From the NCBI GenBank assembly GCA_038241095.1, contig JBBRGB010000159.1:1-8193 (forward strand): DNA of 8,193 nt, in the 5' to 3' direction. The stretch is from JBBDMX01 sp038241095. Lineage in GTDB: Bacteria; Planctomycetota; Phycisphaerae; Phycisphaerales; Phycisphaeraceae. Position numbers and translations under genes: made by a program. Shown here piece by piece: positions 1 through 6,396 of the stretch (the first letter of the stretch is position 1; every line of letters begins with the position of its first letter). The notes under the pieces are model-generated. The model saw only the letters and a list, made by a program, of their open reading frames with translations, did not search any database and was not told where the DNA came from.

Positions 1-577
1 TCCACTGAGTGGCCAGAACATAGCTGCTGCCACTGTCCCCAAGCAGGGATGGTGTGTTTGGGGGATCGGGAGGCGGTTTCATCTCAACCGTGCCGTCCTT
101 GTTGAGCCTACGCACGTGGCCGTACCAGACCTTGGCGAACGGAGCCGTGGCGCTGTTGGCGAAGTTGGCGACGCTGGCGGGGGTCAGGGGATGAAGGCCC
201 GTGCCACTGCGGATGAAAACCAGTTGATCCGAGCGGATGTCACGGCTCACTTCGCCGCCCGTGGGCACCACCACCGTGGCGCTGATGACTTCCTGACGAA
301 TAACGATGAAGCCCGCGTTGGCACCCACGGCACTGTCAGGCCCGACCATCGCATCGGCGTCGTCACGCAACTGGCTGGTCATCATCTCGGCGTTGGACAT
401 GATTTCGTTCATCGAGACGCCCATGCTCACGGCGTTGCTGGTGTCGCGGAACAACACGTCAATGATGGCGATGAGAATCAGCGTGATGACAATGGCGACC
501 ATCATTTCGATGATGGTGAACCCCCCCCGGGAGTCCAAGTGGCCAATCGTGCGGTTTTTGTGAATGCTGTTTTTCAT
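1..577 (-). CDS. GspJ/PilW-like prepilin-type protein, partial (C-terminus beyond the left edge)
   Basis: This is a minor pseudopilin, a small fibre subunit held in the inner membrane by its N-terminal helix until assembly. Only the first 192 codons are in the window; the frame is open to base 1. It starts MKNSIHKNRTIGHLDSRGGF, giving a basic 19-residue leader that ends in Gly19. Prepilin peptidase would cut before Phe20, and Glu24 is the conserved +5 glutamate. A hydrophobic helix follows at about 20-41. The rest is a soluble domain I cannot assign further. The start codon lies 3 nt after the stop of the preceding pseudopilin gene, so the two are probably translationally coupled. Calling it GspJ/PilW-like rests on its fourth place in a G-H-I-J order and on the GFTIIEMMVAI start, not on the domain. 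The codons for Arg-Gly-Gly just before the cleavage site form a run of eight G. Confidence 0.85.
   Translation of the reverse strand, partial: MKNSIHKNRTIGHLDSRGGFTIIEMMVAIVITLILIAIIDVLFRDTSNAVSMGVSMNEIMSNAEMMTSQLRDDADAMVGPDSAVGANAGFIVIRQEVISATVVVPTGGEVSRDIRSDQLVFIRSGTGLHPLTPASVANFANSATAPFAKVWYGHVRRLNKDGTVEMKPPPDPPNTPSLLGDSGSSYVLATQW
521..528. repeat. G8/C8 homopolymer at the prepilin cleavage site
   Basis: There are eight consecutive C on the plus strand, read as G8 in the minus-strand gene. The run encodes the end of Arg17 (which I number from MKNSIH...) through Gly19, directly before the Phe at which the mature pseudopilin begins. A change of one base would shift the frame before the transmembrane helix and abolish the protein. 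Confidence 0.9.
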
Positions 578-580
578 GGC

Positions 581-1450
581 TTATTTCACCGCGTTGGTAA
601 TGGGACCAATGATTTGCAAAGTCGGAGTGGGACGGTCGCCGCCACTGGCGGGCCACTGCGACGGGGCGATCCAGATTTGAGTGGCCGTGATTGCCGTGCC
701 CGAACGGGGCACGAAATTGCCCGTGACCTTCAGCGTGGTGTCGCTGACATCCTTGACCAGGTAAATCGTGCCCCATCTGTCGAGAATCTGATCGCCGATG
801 CGGATGGATCGTGGAGCGGCGTTGGAGAATCCGCTGAAGGTGAAGGTGTCGCCCGAGGATGCGCCGGTGATCATCATCACGCCGGGCACCGTGCTGGCGT
901 CGCCGGGATTGGCCCACGCCGCGGTTTTGGTCCAAGTGACGTTGTTGTCGCGGCGCAGGACAAAGACAAAGACCTGCCAGTCGTTGGCATTGGGAGCGGG
1001 GGTGATGGTGCGGCGAACTAAGGGAACCCAGAAGTAGGAGCCTTCCTCTGGGGTGGCGGCGTTGCTTGGGAAACTGCGGTCGCCCAAGGGCCACGTCCCG
1101 TTCAAACCCGGCACGGCTGACACCGCCCAGCTAGCGCCGGGAAGGATGGCCGCGTCCAACGTCGTGGCTGAAAACGGTTTGGCCGCCAAGAGGGCCTTGG
1201 CCGAATCGGCCACGCTCTTGCCTTGAATCTCGGCCATGGTCTGCTTTTGCAGGTACGCCCCGGCGGGGAAAATCGCTGCCACCGCCACGAAGGCGATGAC
1301 GAAAATGCCCATGGCGATCATGACTTCGAGAATGGTGAAGCCGCGGGCGGAGAAGGCTCGATGCTTGCCCCCGGAATGGCTGGAGGCTTGCCCTTCAACC
1401 CGGCCAGCGAGGGTTTGCGAACCGTGGAGGTTGGTCATGCGCGTGTTCAT
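581..1450 (-). CDS. GspI/PilV-like prepilin-type protein
   Basis: This 289-aa minor pseudopilin should sit in the inner membrane with its C-terminal domain in the periplasm, and join a type II secretion or type IV pilus-like fibre. The leader is 37 residues and ends in Arg-Gly. The methylated Phe is residue 38, the conserved Glu is residue 42 (RGFTILEVMIAMGIF), and the hydrophobic helix runs to about residue 66. The protein is clearly longer than classical GspI (about 120 aa) and carries a large C-terminal domain without a motif I recognise. Its start overlaps the previous gene's stop by 4 nt (ATGA), and AGGTGG lies about 8 nt upstream. There is no in-frame ATG, GTG or TTG between Met5 and the cleavage site, so the whole long leader must be translated. 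Leader residues 20-33 come from a repeat that also lies in the neighbouring pseudopilin's leader. Confidence 0.87.
   Translation of the reverse strand: MNTRMTNLHGSQTLAGRVEGQASSHSGGKHRAFSARGFTILEVMIAMGIFVIAFVAVAAIFPAGAYLQKQTMAEIQGKSVADSAKALLAAKPFSATTLDAAILPGASWAVSAVPGLNGTWPLGDRSFPSNAATPEEGSYFWVPLVRRTITPAPNANDWQVFVFVLRRDNNVTWTKTAAWANPGDASTVPGVMMITGASSGDTFTFSGFSNAAPRSIRIGDQILDRWGTIYLVKDVSDTTLKVTGNFVPRSGTAITATQIWIAPSQWPASGGDRPTPTLQIIGPITNAVK
1352..1393 (-). repeat. Repeat copy inside the leader of the GspI-like gene
   Basis: This 42-bp block aligns without gaps to 2146-2187 (34 of 42 positions identical by my count). It has the same internal layout: heptamer pair GCAAGCC-TCCAGCC, a 9-bp spacer, then heptamer pair GCAAGCA-TCGAGCC. 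It is read in the same frame in both genes, giving QASSHSGGKHRA here. Confidence 0.8.
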
Positions 1451-2256
1451 TCCTTGACCACCTTTCCGCTATGACGGTCAAAGAGCAGTGCCCGGCCGTC
1501 AGCTTTAGTTATCAACTCGTCGATGCTCACCGTCGCGCCAGTAAGGAGATTGGCGGCGCGGGCTTTGGATTGGGAAAAGACCACCACACCCACGGCCGGC
1601 ATCAGGGGCTGCCATGTGCCGTTGATGTCGTAGTAAACCTTGGTTTTGTTGTTGGTGGAATCGCCGGCGCGCATGACGCCCTGGCGGTCAAAGTGCATGG
1701 CGAAGGGGGGCAGTTGGGCGTCGCCGCCGGGTGCGACGATTCCCGCCACGCCGACATCGCTGGGCAAGCGGATGGCATCACGTTTGGGGATGTCTTTGAA
1801 GGCGCTGTAGTCAGGCTGAAAATAGGTCTGTCCACCGAAAGGCCAGGGTGTTGATTGGCTGTGCCGCGCCAGGCGCAATTCGCTTTCGAGGAAGATCAGG
1901 GCGGTGCCGTTGTAGCTGGCGGTTACTGGCCCCGGCAGGGTGAGATTGGCGCGGTCGTAGGAGGCGTAAACACGAATCGCCTGCGCCGCCGAGGAAACGG
2001 TGTTGATGCCCTGATCAACCTTCCCGCCGCTGATCATCTTGTTCATCGCGGGCATGCCGATGCCGATGAGCAATGCGCCGATGGCGATGACCACCATCAG
2101 TTCAATTAGGGTGAACCCACGGGGAGCGGCGAGGCGGCGGCGGAAGCAGGCTTGAGGCTTGCCCTTGAAATGGCTTGAGGCTTGCGCCGAGAATGGCCAG
2201 CCCGTAAAACGGTGGTGGCGAGGGTGGGATTTTGCGGTGGTGACGTTCATGCTCAT
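1447..2256 (-). CDS. GspH/FimT-like prepilin-type protein
   Basis: This is a 269-aa pseudopilin. The leader of 47 residues is very long for a class III signal, ends in Pro-Arg-Gly47, and is followed by Phe48 and the conserved Glu52 (GFTLIELMVVIAIGALLIGI), the hydrophobic helix running to about 70. The tail is a soluble domain ending in a short basic peptide. GFTLIELMVVIAI and the GxGMPAM stretch at the helix end fit the GspH/FimT group, and so does its place between a GspG-like and a GspI-like gene. Classical GspH is shorter (about 150-200 aa). Either Met1 (2256) or Met3 (2250) can be the start; GAGAG lies 9-13 nt before Met3. No in-frame start codon exists between Met3 and the cleavage site, so the repeat-derived leader is obligatory. 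It begins 31 nt after the previous gene and overlaps the next by 4 nt. Confidence 0.87.
   Translation of the reverse strand: MSMNVTTAKSHPRHHRFTGWPFSAQASSHFKGKPQACFRRRLAAPRGFTLIELMVVIAIGALLIGIGMPAMNKMISGGKVDQGINTVSSAAQAIRVYASYDRANLTLPGPVTASYNGTALIFLESELRLARHSQSTPWPFGGQTYFQPDYSAFKDIPKRDAIRLPSDVGVAGIVAPGGDAQLPPFAMHFDRQGVMRAGDSTNNKTKVYYDINGTWQPLMPAVGVVVFSQSKARAANLLTGATVSIDELITKADGRALLFDRHSGKVVKE
2146..2187 (-). repeat. Repeat copy inside the leader of the GspH-like gene
   Basis: On the coding strand this is GCAAGCCTCAAGCC, then ATTTCAAGG, then GCAAGCCTCAAGCC again: a perfect 14-bp direct repeat with a 23-bp period (2149-2162 and 2172-2185 on the plus strand). It is translated as QASSHFKGKPQA. 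The block matches 1352-1393 in the next gene, and its heptamers match those at 4347-4367. Confidence 0.9.
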
Positions 2257-2287
2257 CTCTCATGGCCGACTGGGCGTGGCCGACGTT

Positions 2288-2908
2288 TCATTGCACATCC
2301 AAGCTGTAAAGGTTGTCGCGGGCCTGTTCCTGGGCCGCGTCCGAGCCGTTGACATCTCCCCAAGCGCCGTCAATTCCGGCCGAGGCGAAAAACGGATGAT
2401 CGCTCTTGCGCAACACGCTGCCGTCGCTTGACGAGCGATACTGAATCGGCTTGTCCCAAGCGTCGTTGATCGTGAAGCCGCCCGAAGCCGGGGGCCAAGC
2501 GCCGCCGATCATCTCGTCGCGGCGCAGGCGATCGAACATCGGCTGACAAGAGGGCACTTCATAGGCCTTGGCCGTGAAGGCCTTGATCGAATCGTCCTCG
2601 CTGGTGCCTGAAAGCGTGTTGGCGGTGTAGGGAACCGTCAGGCTGGTCACCGTCTGATACTCGCTGGCGATGGAACGCAGTTCGCTCAGCGCCAGCTTGG
2701 TCTGCTGCCCCAAGGCACGCTGCTGCATCGCCCCGCTCACCGCAACGCCAATGCCCACTAAGAGCAGAATGATCGCCACCACCACCAGAATCTCGACGAG
2801 ACTGAAGCCCGCCGAACGGTGGCGCTGGGCACTCCGAGCCGGCGAAGTCAACTGTGGTTTTGCATTTGTATCCAACATCTGTGTCATTCCGTGTTCATTG
2901 GTGTTCAT
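2288..2908 (-). CDS. GspG-like prepilin-type protein (probable major pseudopilin)
   Basis: This is likely the main fibre subunit of the system, 206 aa from the chosen ATG. Gly34-Phe35 is the cleavage site and Glu39 the conserved +5 glutamate (AGFSLVEILVVVAIILLLVG). Two features recall GspG. The sequence DAWDKPIQYRSS (149-160) resembles the DPWGxPYxYR stretch, and the tail FASAGIDGAWGDVNGSD (174-190) is an acidic Gly-Asp loop like the calcium-binding C-terminus of GspG. It also has the first pseudopilin position after the platform gene. The start is uncertain. A TTG at 2962 directly follows the previous stop (224 aa, no ribosome site), and ATGs at 2887 and 2878 are also possible. The ATG at 2908 has GAGG 10 nt upstream; the one at 2878 has GGA 9 nt upstream and would give a 24-residue leader ending in Gly. 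The region around these starts is itself a short repeat. Confidence 0.82.
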   Translation of the reverse strand: MNTNEHGMTQMLDTNAKPQLTSPARSAQRHRSAGFSLVEILVVVAIILLLVGIGVAVSGAMQQRALGQQTKLALSELRSIASEYQTVTSLTVPYTANTLSGTSEDDSIKAFTAKAYEVPSCQPMFDRLRRDEMIGGAWPPASGGFTINDAWDKPIQYRSSSDGSVLRKSDHPFFASAGIDGAWGDVNGSDAAQEQARDNLYSLDVQ

Positions 2909-2915
2909 CTGTGTT
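2876..2915. repeat. Degenerate tandem repeat CATCTGTGTT-type, four units
   Basis: On the plus strand the units are CATCTGTGT, CATTCCGTGTT, CATTGGTGTT and CATCTGTGTT (9-11 nt each). They cover the candidate start codons of the GspG-like gene and are read there as TQMNTNEHGMTQM. I associate repeats of this type with scattered copies in planctomycete-like genomes; that link is from memory, not tested. Confidence 0.8.
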
Positions 2916-2962
2916 ACGCCTCGCTTTGACGTCCGTCCACGACCAAACCGTCGTCGCGACAA

Positions 2963-4273
2963 TCAAGTCAGGTTGGTGATGAGCTTCACCAGCGGCAGGA
3001 ACAGCGCGATGACGATGCCGCCGACGATCACACCCAGCACCACCACCATGATCGGTTCCAGCAGCGACACCAAGCTCGCCACCGCCGTGTCCACTTCGTC
3101 GTCGTAGTTGTCCGCAATTTTCAAGAGCATCTTGTCCAGATCGCCCGTTTCCTCACCGACGTCGATCATGTTGACCACCAGGGCGTCGCAGACCTTGGCC
3201 GTGCGCAGCGGGTCGGCGAAACTTTCGCCCTGCCGCACCGAGTCATGCACCTTGTTCAACGCGCTCTGGTAAACGTAGTTGCCAGTGGTTTCCTTGGTGA
3301 TGGTGATGGCGTCGAGGATGGGCACGCCGGCGCGGATGAGCGTGCCCAGCGTGCGGGTGAACTTGGCGATGGTCGATTTCTTGATCAACATGCCCATCAC
3401 AGGAATGAACAGCACCGAGCGGTCCAGGAAGGCCTTGCCGCCCTCGCTCTTGCGAATGAGTTTGATGCCCACGACGATGACGATGGGTGCCAGGATGATC
3501 CACACCACGCCGGGGATGACCTGTTTGGAACCGGAGGTGGGGTTCAACGGCCCGGCCATAAAGTTGCTCAGGTTGATGAGGATCTGTGTGGGCATGGGCA
3601 GGGTGGTGCCGAAGTCCTCAAAAATCTTTTGGAACTTGGGCACGATGAAGACGAGGATGAAGGCCACGATGGTCATGGCCACGAAAATGACAACGGCCGG
3701 GTAGATCATCGCGCCGATGATCTTGCGTCGCAGTTTGGCGGCCTTTTCCAAGAACTCCGCCAAGCGTTGCAAGATCATGTCCAGCACGCCAGCGACCTCA
3801 CCGGCGGCGATCATCTTGGTGTAAAGACGGTCAAATGCCTTGGGGTGTCGGCTCATGGCATCGGAGAGCGACGAACCCGACGACACGTCCTCGACGATCT
3901 GCAAAAGCGTGGTCTTGAGCAGGCCCGGCTTCTGCTGCTGCTCAAGAATCTGCAGCGAGCGAAGAATGGGCAGGCCGGCGTCCTGGAGCGTGGAGAACTG
4001 GCGGGTGAAGGTCGTCAGCACCTTCTGGCTCACGCCGCCGATGTTGATCTGTAGATCGGTCCAGTTCTTTTTCTTACCCGCCGACAGGCCCGAAGGCGCC
4101 GCCGCGGGGCCGCTGGCGCCTTTGGTTTTCTTGACTTTCAATTCGCGCACGGCCGTGGGAAAAAGGCCTTGACCGCGGATGCGGGCAATGGCCTCGTCGT
4201 TGTTGCCGGCGCTGATCTGACCCTTCTGCGGTTTGCCCGCCTCGTTGAGCGCTTCATATTGGTAAGTTGCCAT
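2963..4273 (-). CDS. gspF: Type II secretion / type IV pilus inner-membrane platform protein (GspF/PilC)
   Basis: This polytopic inner-membrane protein binds the assembly ATPase on the cytoplasmic side and passes its motion to pseudopilins leaving the membrane. It has 436 aa, within the family's usual 400-420 plus a little. The N-terminus MATYQYEALNEAGKPQKG is typical. Two T2SSF repeats follow: the first at about 88-211, with TRQFSTLQDAGLPI (90-103); the second at about 305-430, with FTRTLGTLIRAGVPILDA (305-322) and the signature GEETGDLDKML (373-383). Membrane segments lie at about 185-211, 255-273 and 405-429. The frame opens 99 nt further upstream, but that extension (33 residues) is low-complexity, Cys/Glu/Phe-rich and repeat-derived. 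The ATG at 4273 has GGAG 8 nt upstream and yields the family N-terminus, so I chose it. It starts 101 nt after the ATPase stop. Naming it gspF rather than pilC follows gene order. Confidence 0.95.
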   Translation of the reverse strand: MATYQYEALNEAGKPQKGQISAGNNDEAIARIRGQGLFPTAVRELKVKKTKGASGPAAAPSGLSAGKKKNWTDLQINIGGVSQKVLTTFTRQFSTLQDAGLPILRSLQILEQQQKPGLLKTTLLQIVEDVSSGSSLSDAMSRHPKAFDRLYTKMIAAGEVAGVLDMILQRLAEFLEKAAKLRRKIIGAMIYPAVVIFVAMTIVAFILVFIVPKFQKIFEDFGTTLPMPTQILINLSNFMAGPLNPTSGSKQVIPGVVWIILAPIVIVVGIKLIRKSEGGKAFLDRSVLFIPVMGMLIKKSTIAKFTRTLGTLIRAGVPILDAITITKETTGNYVYQSALNKVHDSVRQGESFADPLRTAKVCDALVVNMIDVGEETGDLDKMLLKIADNYDDEVDTAVASLVSLLEPIMVVVLGVIVGGIVIALFLPLVKLITNLT

Positions 4274-4316
4274 GATCAGAACTCCACAAAAGAGTGACGC
4301 AATCCTCAGTTTCGCT

Positions 4317-4367
4317 TCAAACTCACACGTCTCGAACTCGCAAAACTCAAGCCTCAAGCCCCAAGCC
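4317..4367. repeat. Degenerate short repeats in the ATPase-platform gene gap
   Basis: On the plus strand three tandem heptamers (TCAAGCC 4347-4353, TCAAGCC 4354-4360, CCAAGCC 4361-4367) follow a looser stretch of units ending in ACTC or TCTC. The same heptamer, on the other strand, builds the repeats in two pseudopilin leaders (1352-1393 and 2146-2187). The stretch fills most of the 101-bp gap between the two genes and creates a spurious N-terminal extension of the platform gene. Confidence 0.8.
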
Positions 4368-4374
4368 TTCATTC

Positions 4375-6126
4375 TTACTCTTCCACAATTGTCTCACGCA
4401 CCACTTCGTCGATCGTCGTCGAACCGTCGTAAATCGCCAGCAGGCCCGATTGCCGCAGCGTTCTCATACCTCGTTTCAAAGCCTCGGCCCGCAGCAACTG
4501 CGTCGAGGCGTTGCGCATGATCAACTCACGAATCTCATCATCGAGCACCATGATTTCGTAAAGGCCCATGCGACCCTTGTAGCCCGACTGATTGCAGTAA
4601 TCGCAACCCCGCCCGCGGTAAACCTGGCGGCCCTGCAAGTCCTCCGGCGTCAACTGCAACTCCAGCAACTGCTCTTCGGTGGGCGTGTAGGCCTCTTTGC
4701 AACGCGAGCAAATCTTTCTCACCAGACGCTGTGCCAAGATGCCTTCAATCGTCGCAGTCAGCAGGAAGGGTTCGAGGCCCAAGTCGAGCAGACGAGCCAC
4801 CGATGACGGGGCGTCGTTGGTGTGCAGCGTGGTGAAAACCAAGTGGCCCGTCAGCGAGGCCTGCACGGCGATCTGGGCCGTCTCAAGGTCGCGCGTTTCG
4901 CCGACGAGAATGATGTCAGGGTCCTGCCGCAGGAAGGAACGCAACGCGCGGGCAAACGTCAGCCCCACACCCGAGTTAACCCCCACCTGCACCAGCCCTT
5001 CAATGTCGTATTCGACCGGCTCTTCGACGGTGAGAATCTTGGTGTCAATCTCGTTCAATTCCGCCAGCGCCGCGTAAAGCGTGGTCGTCTTGCCCGAACC
5101 CGTCGGCCCGGTGACCAGCACGATGCCGTTGGGCTTTTTGATAAGCTGGCGAAAGACGTCCAAGTCCTCATGCCTCATGCCGATCTTTTCAAGATCGAGT
5201 TGGACGTTGGAACGATCAAGAACACGCATGACGACCGATTCGCCGTACACCGTGGGCAGCACCGACACACGAAGGTCGACCGGGCTGCCGGCGACCTGCA
5301 ACTCGATGCGGCCGTCCTGCGGCACACGACGCTCGGCGATGTCGAGGTTGCTCATGACCTTCACGCGGCTGACAATCGGCATCGCCAGATGCTTGGGCGG
5401 AGGGATCATTTCATACAGCACACCGTCGATGCGATAACGCATCTTGAACTCGTCTTCAAACGGCTCGAAGTGAATGTCCGAAGCGCGATCCTTGATGGCT
5501 TGCAACAGCACCAGGTTCAGCAGCCGTTTGACTTTGTTGTCCTCTGCCGCCTCCAGCAAGGTGTCAAGGTCGATCGACTCGCCGCGGTCTTTGAGTTGAT
5601 CGAGCTTGGTGTCGCTTTCCAGTTCGCCGATGAGGCCCGCAAGACTCTCGTCTTCGGCGTTGTAGTTTTTCTGAATGAGTTTCTCGACCACCGCCGGGTC
5701 GCCGACCACAGCCTTGACGTTAAAGCCCATCAGTAGCCGCAGGTCGTCCAAGGCACGGAAGTTGTTGGGATTTTTCAGCGCGACGGTAAGAGTGTTGGTC
5801 TCTTTGTCATAAGCGATGGGCAGGACTTGGCAGGCCTGGGCGGTCTCGGCCGGGATGATGTGCAAAACCTCTTGGGGGATGTCCATGGAGGCCAAGTCAA
5901 GCGATTCAATGCCCGCTTGGGCGGCCAGCCCGGCATTGATATCGACATCCGTTACATAACCCAACTCGACGAGTAGTTGTCCCAGCGGAAGTCTGCGTTG
6001 CGATTGAAGTTGCAGGGCTTCATGCACCTGCTCGCGAGTGACCTTGCCCAACTTGGTCAGAATGCGACCGATGCGCTGACCTTTGAGCGTGGTGGCGGTC
6101 GGCTTGGGCTTGGTCATTTCGGCCAT
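4375..6126 (-). CDS. gspE: Type II secretion / type IV pilus assembly ATPase (GspE/PilB-like) with tandem MshEN motif
   Basis: This cytoplasmic hexameric ATPase drives fibre assembly through the platform protein; it has 583 aa, close to PilB length. In order: a tandem 24-residue MshEN-type motif at 18-41 and 47-70 with a 5-residue spacer (RIGRILTKLG..., PLGQLLVELG...), the class that binds cyclic di-GMP; the rest of the N-terminal domain to about 155; an acidic linker; then the ATPase core from about 195. The Walker A is GPTGSGKTT (340-348). The Asp box is TVEEPVEYD (366-374). The Walker B is DIILVGETRD (404-413, catalytic Glu410). The His box is GHLVFTTLHTND (427-438). A zinc tetracysteine lies at C473, C476, C508 and C511, the mark of assembly rather than retraction ATPases. 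The ATG at 6126 has AAGGA 8 nt upstream and is preferred over GTG 6162. No catalytic residue is missing. First gene of the operon. Confidence 0.95.
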   Translation of the reverse strand: MAEMTKPKPTATTLKGQRIGRILTKLGKVTREQVHEALQLQSQRRLPLGQLLVELGYVTDVDINAGLAAQAGIESLDLASMDIPQEVLHIIPAETAQACQVLPIAYDKETNTLTVALKNPNNFRALDDLRLLMGFNVKAVVGDPAVVEKLIQKNYNAEDESLAGLIGELESDTKLDQLKDRGESIDLDTLLEAAEDNKVKRLLNLVLLQAIKDRASDIHFEPFEDEFKMRYRIDGVLYEMIPPPKHLAMPIVSRVKVMSNLDIAERRVPQDGRIELQVAGSPVDLRVSVLPTVYGESVVMRVLDRSNVQLDLEKIGMRHEDLDVFRQLIKKPNGIVLVTGPTGSGKTTTLYAALAELNEIDTKILTVEEPVEYDIEGLVQVGVNSGVGLTFARALRSFLRQDPDIILVGETRDLETAQIAVQASLTGHLVFTTLHTNDAPSSVARLLDLGLEPFLLTATIEGILAQRLVRKICSRCKEAYTPTEEQLLELQLTPEDLQGRQVYRGRGCDYCNQSGYKGRMGLYEIMVLDDEIRELIMRNASTQLLRAEALKRGMRTLRQSGLLAIYDGSTTIDEVVRETIVEE

Positions 6127-6263
6127 GATGTTGATCCTTACCTGGTTCCTTGTGTCCAACACCCTATCGACCGCTCGGTCTTCTTAAATCAGAACATCGC
6201 CTGTTTCCAATTGTCTGTTCATCCGTGAAGCATTTTGGTGGCGGTATTGGGGCGAATCCACAA

Positions 6264-6386
6264 GGATAATAATCGAGCCGATCCACCTACATTATATGAG
6301 CGCACGCGAGACTTGCAAGCCTTTGAGCAACGTTTTGGATATAAGACAAACGGAATATGGCATCCTCGATGCGGGCATTATTATCC
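6264..6386. repeat. 10-bp inverted repeat flanking the operon promoter
   Basis: GGATAATAAT at 6264-6273 and its exact reverse complement ATTATTATCC at 6377-6386 enclose 103 bp that contain the predicted promoter. Extended by two bases outward, the match is 11 of 12. The arms are 113 bp apart centre to centre, and the left arm lies just downstream of the predicted transcription start. They could be a paired operator, the ends of an invertible segment, or chance. Confidence 0.6.
6291..6318 (-). promoter_or_regulatory. Sigma70-type promoter of the secretion/pilus operon
   Basis: Read on the minus strand, TTGCAA (6313-6318; 4 of 6 to TTGACA), a 16-nt spacer, and a perfect TATAAT (6291-6296). Transcription would begin near 6284 and leave an untranslated leader of about 158 nt before the ATPase ATG. 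No other promoter of this quality is visible upstream of the operon. Confidence 0.65.
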
Positions 6387-6396
6387 CTAAGAGGCA

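Noticed and set aside
116..1021. Long open frame on the plus strand through the left pseudopilin genes (301 aa, rich in His, Gly, Asp)
   Set aside because: It is the complement of the minus-strand pseudopilin genes. Its His/Asp/Gly-rich, low-information composition is typical of antisense frames in GC-rich coding DNA, and the opposing frames have clear prepilin motifs.
2146..2187. CRISPR-like array suggested by evenly spaced repeats
   Set aside because: There are only two 14-bp repeats with a 9-bp spacer inside a coding region, and no cas genes.
3245..4054. Plus-strand frame of 269 aa opposite the platform gene
   Set aside because: It is an antisense shadow of the platform protein gene, with the same His/Asp/Gly-rich composition and no recognisable domain.
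4822..5736. Plus-strand frame of 304 aa opposite the ATPase gene
   Set aside because: The ATPase frame on the other strand has every expected catalytic motif; this one is its shadow.
6184..6222. Twelve-residue upstream open frame (MNRQLETGDVLI) in the operon leader
   Set aside because: It has no ribosome site worth the name, and one such short frame is expected by chance in a leader of this length.
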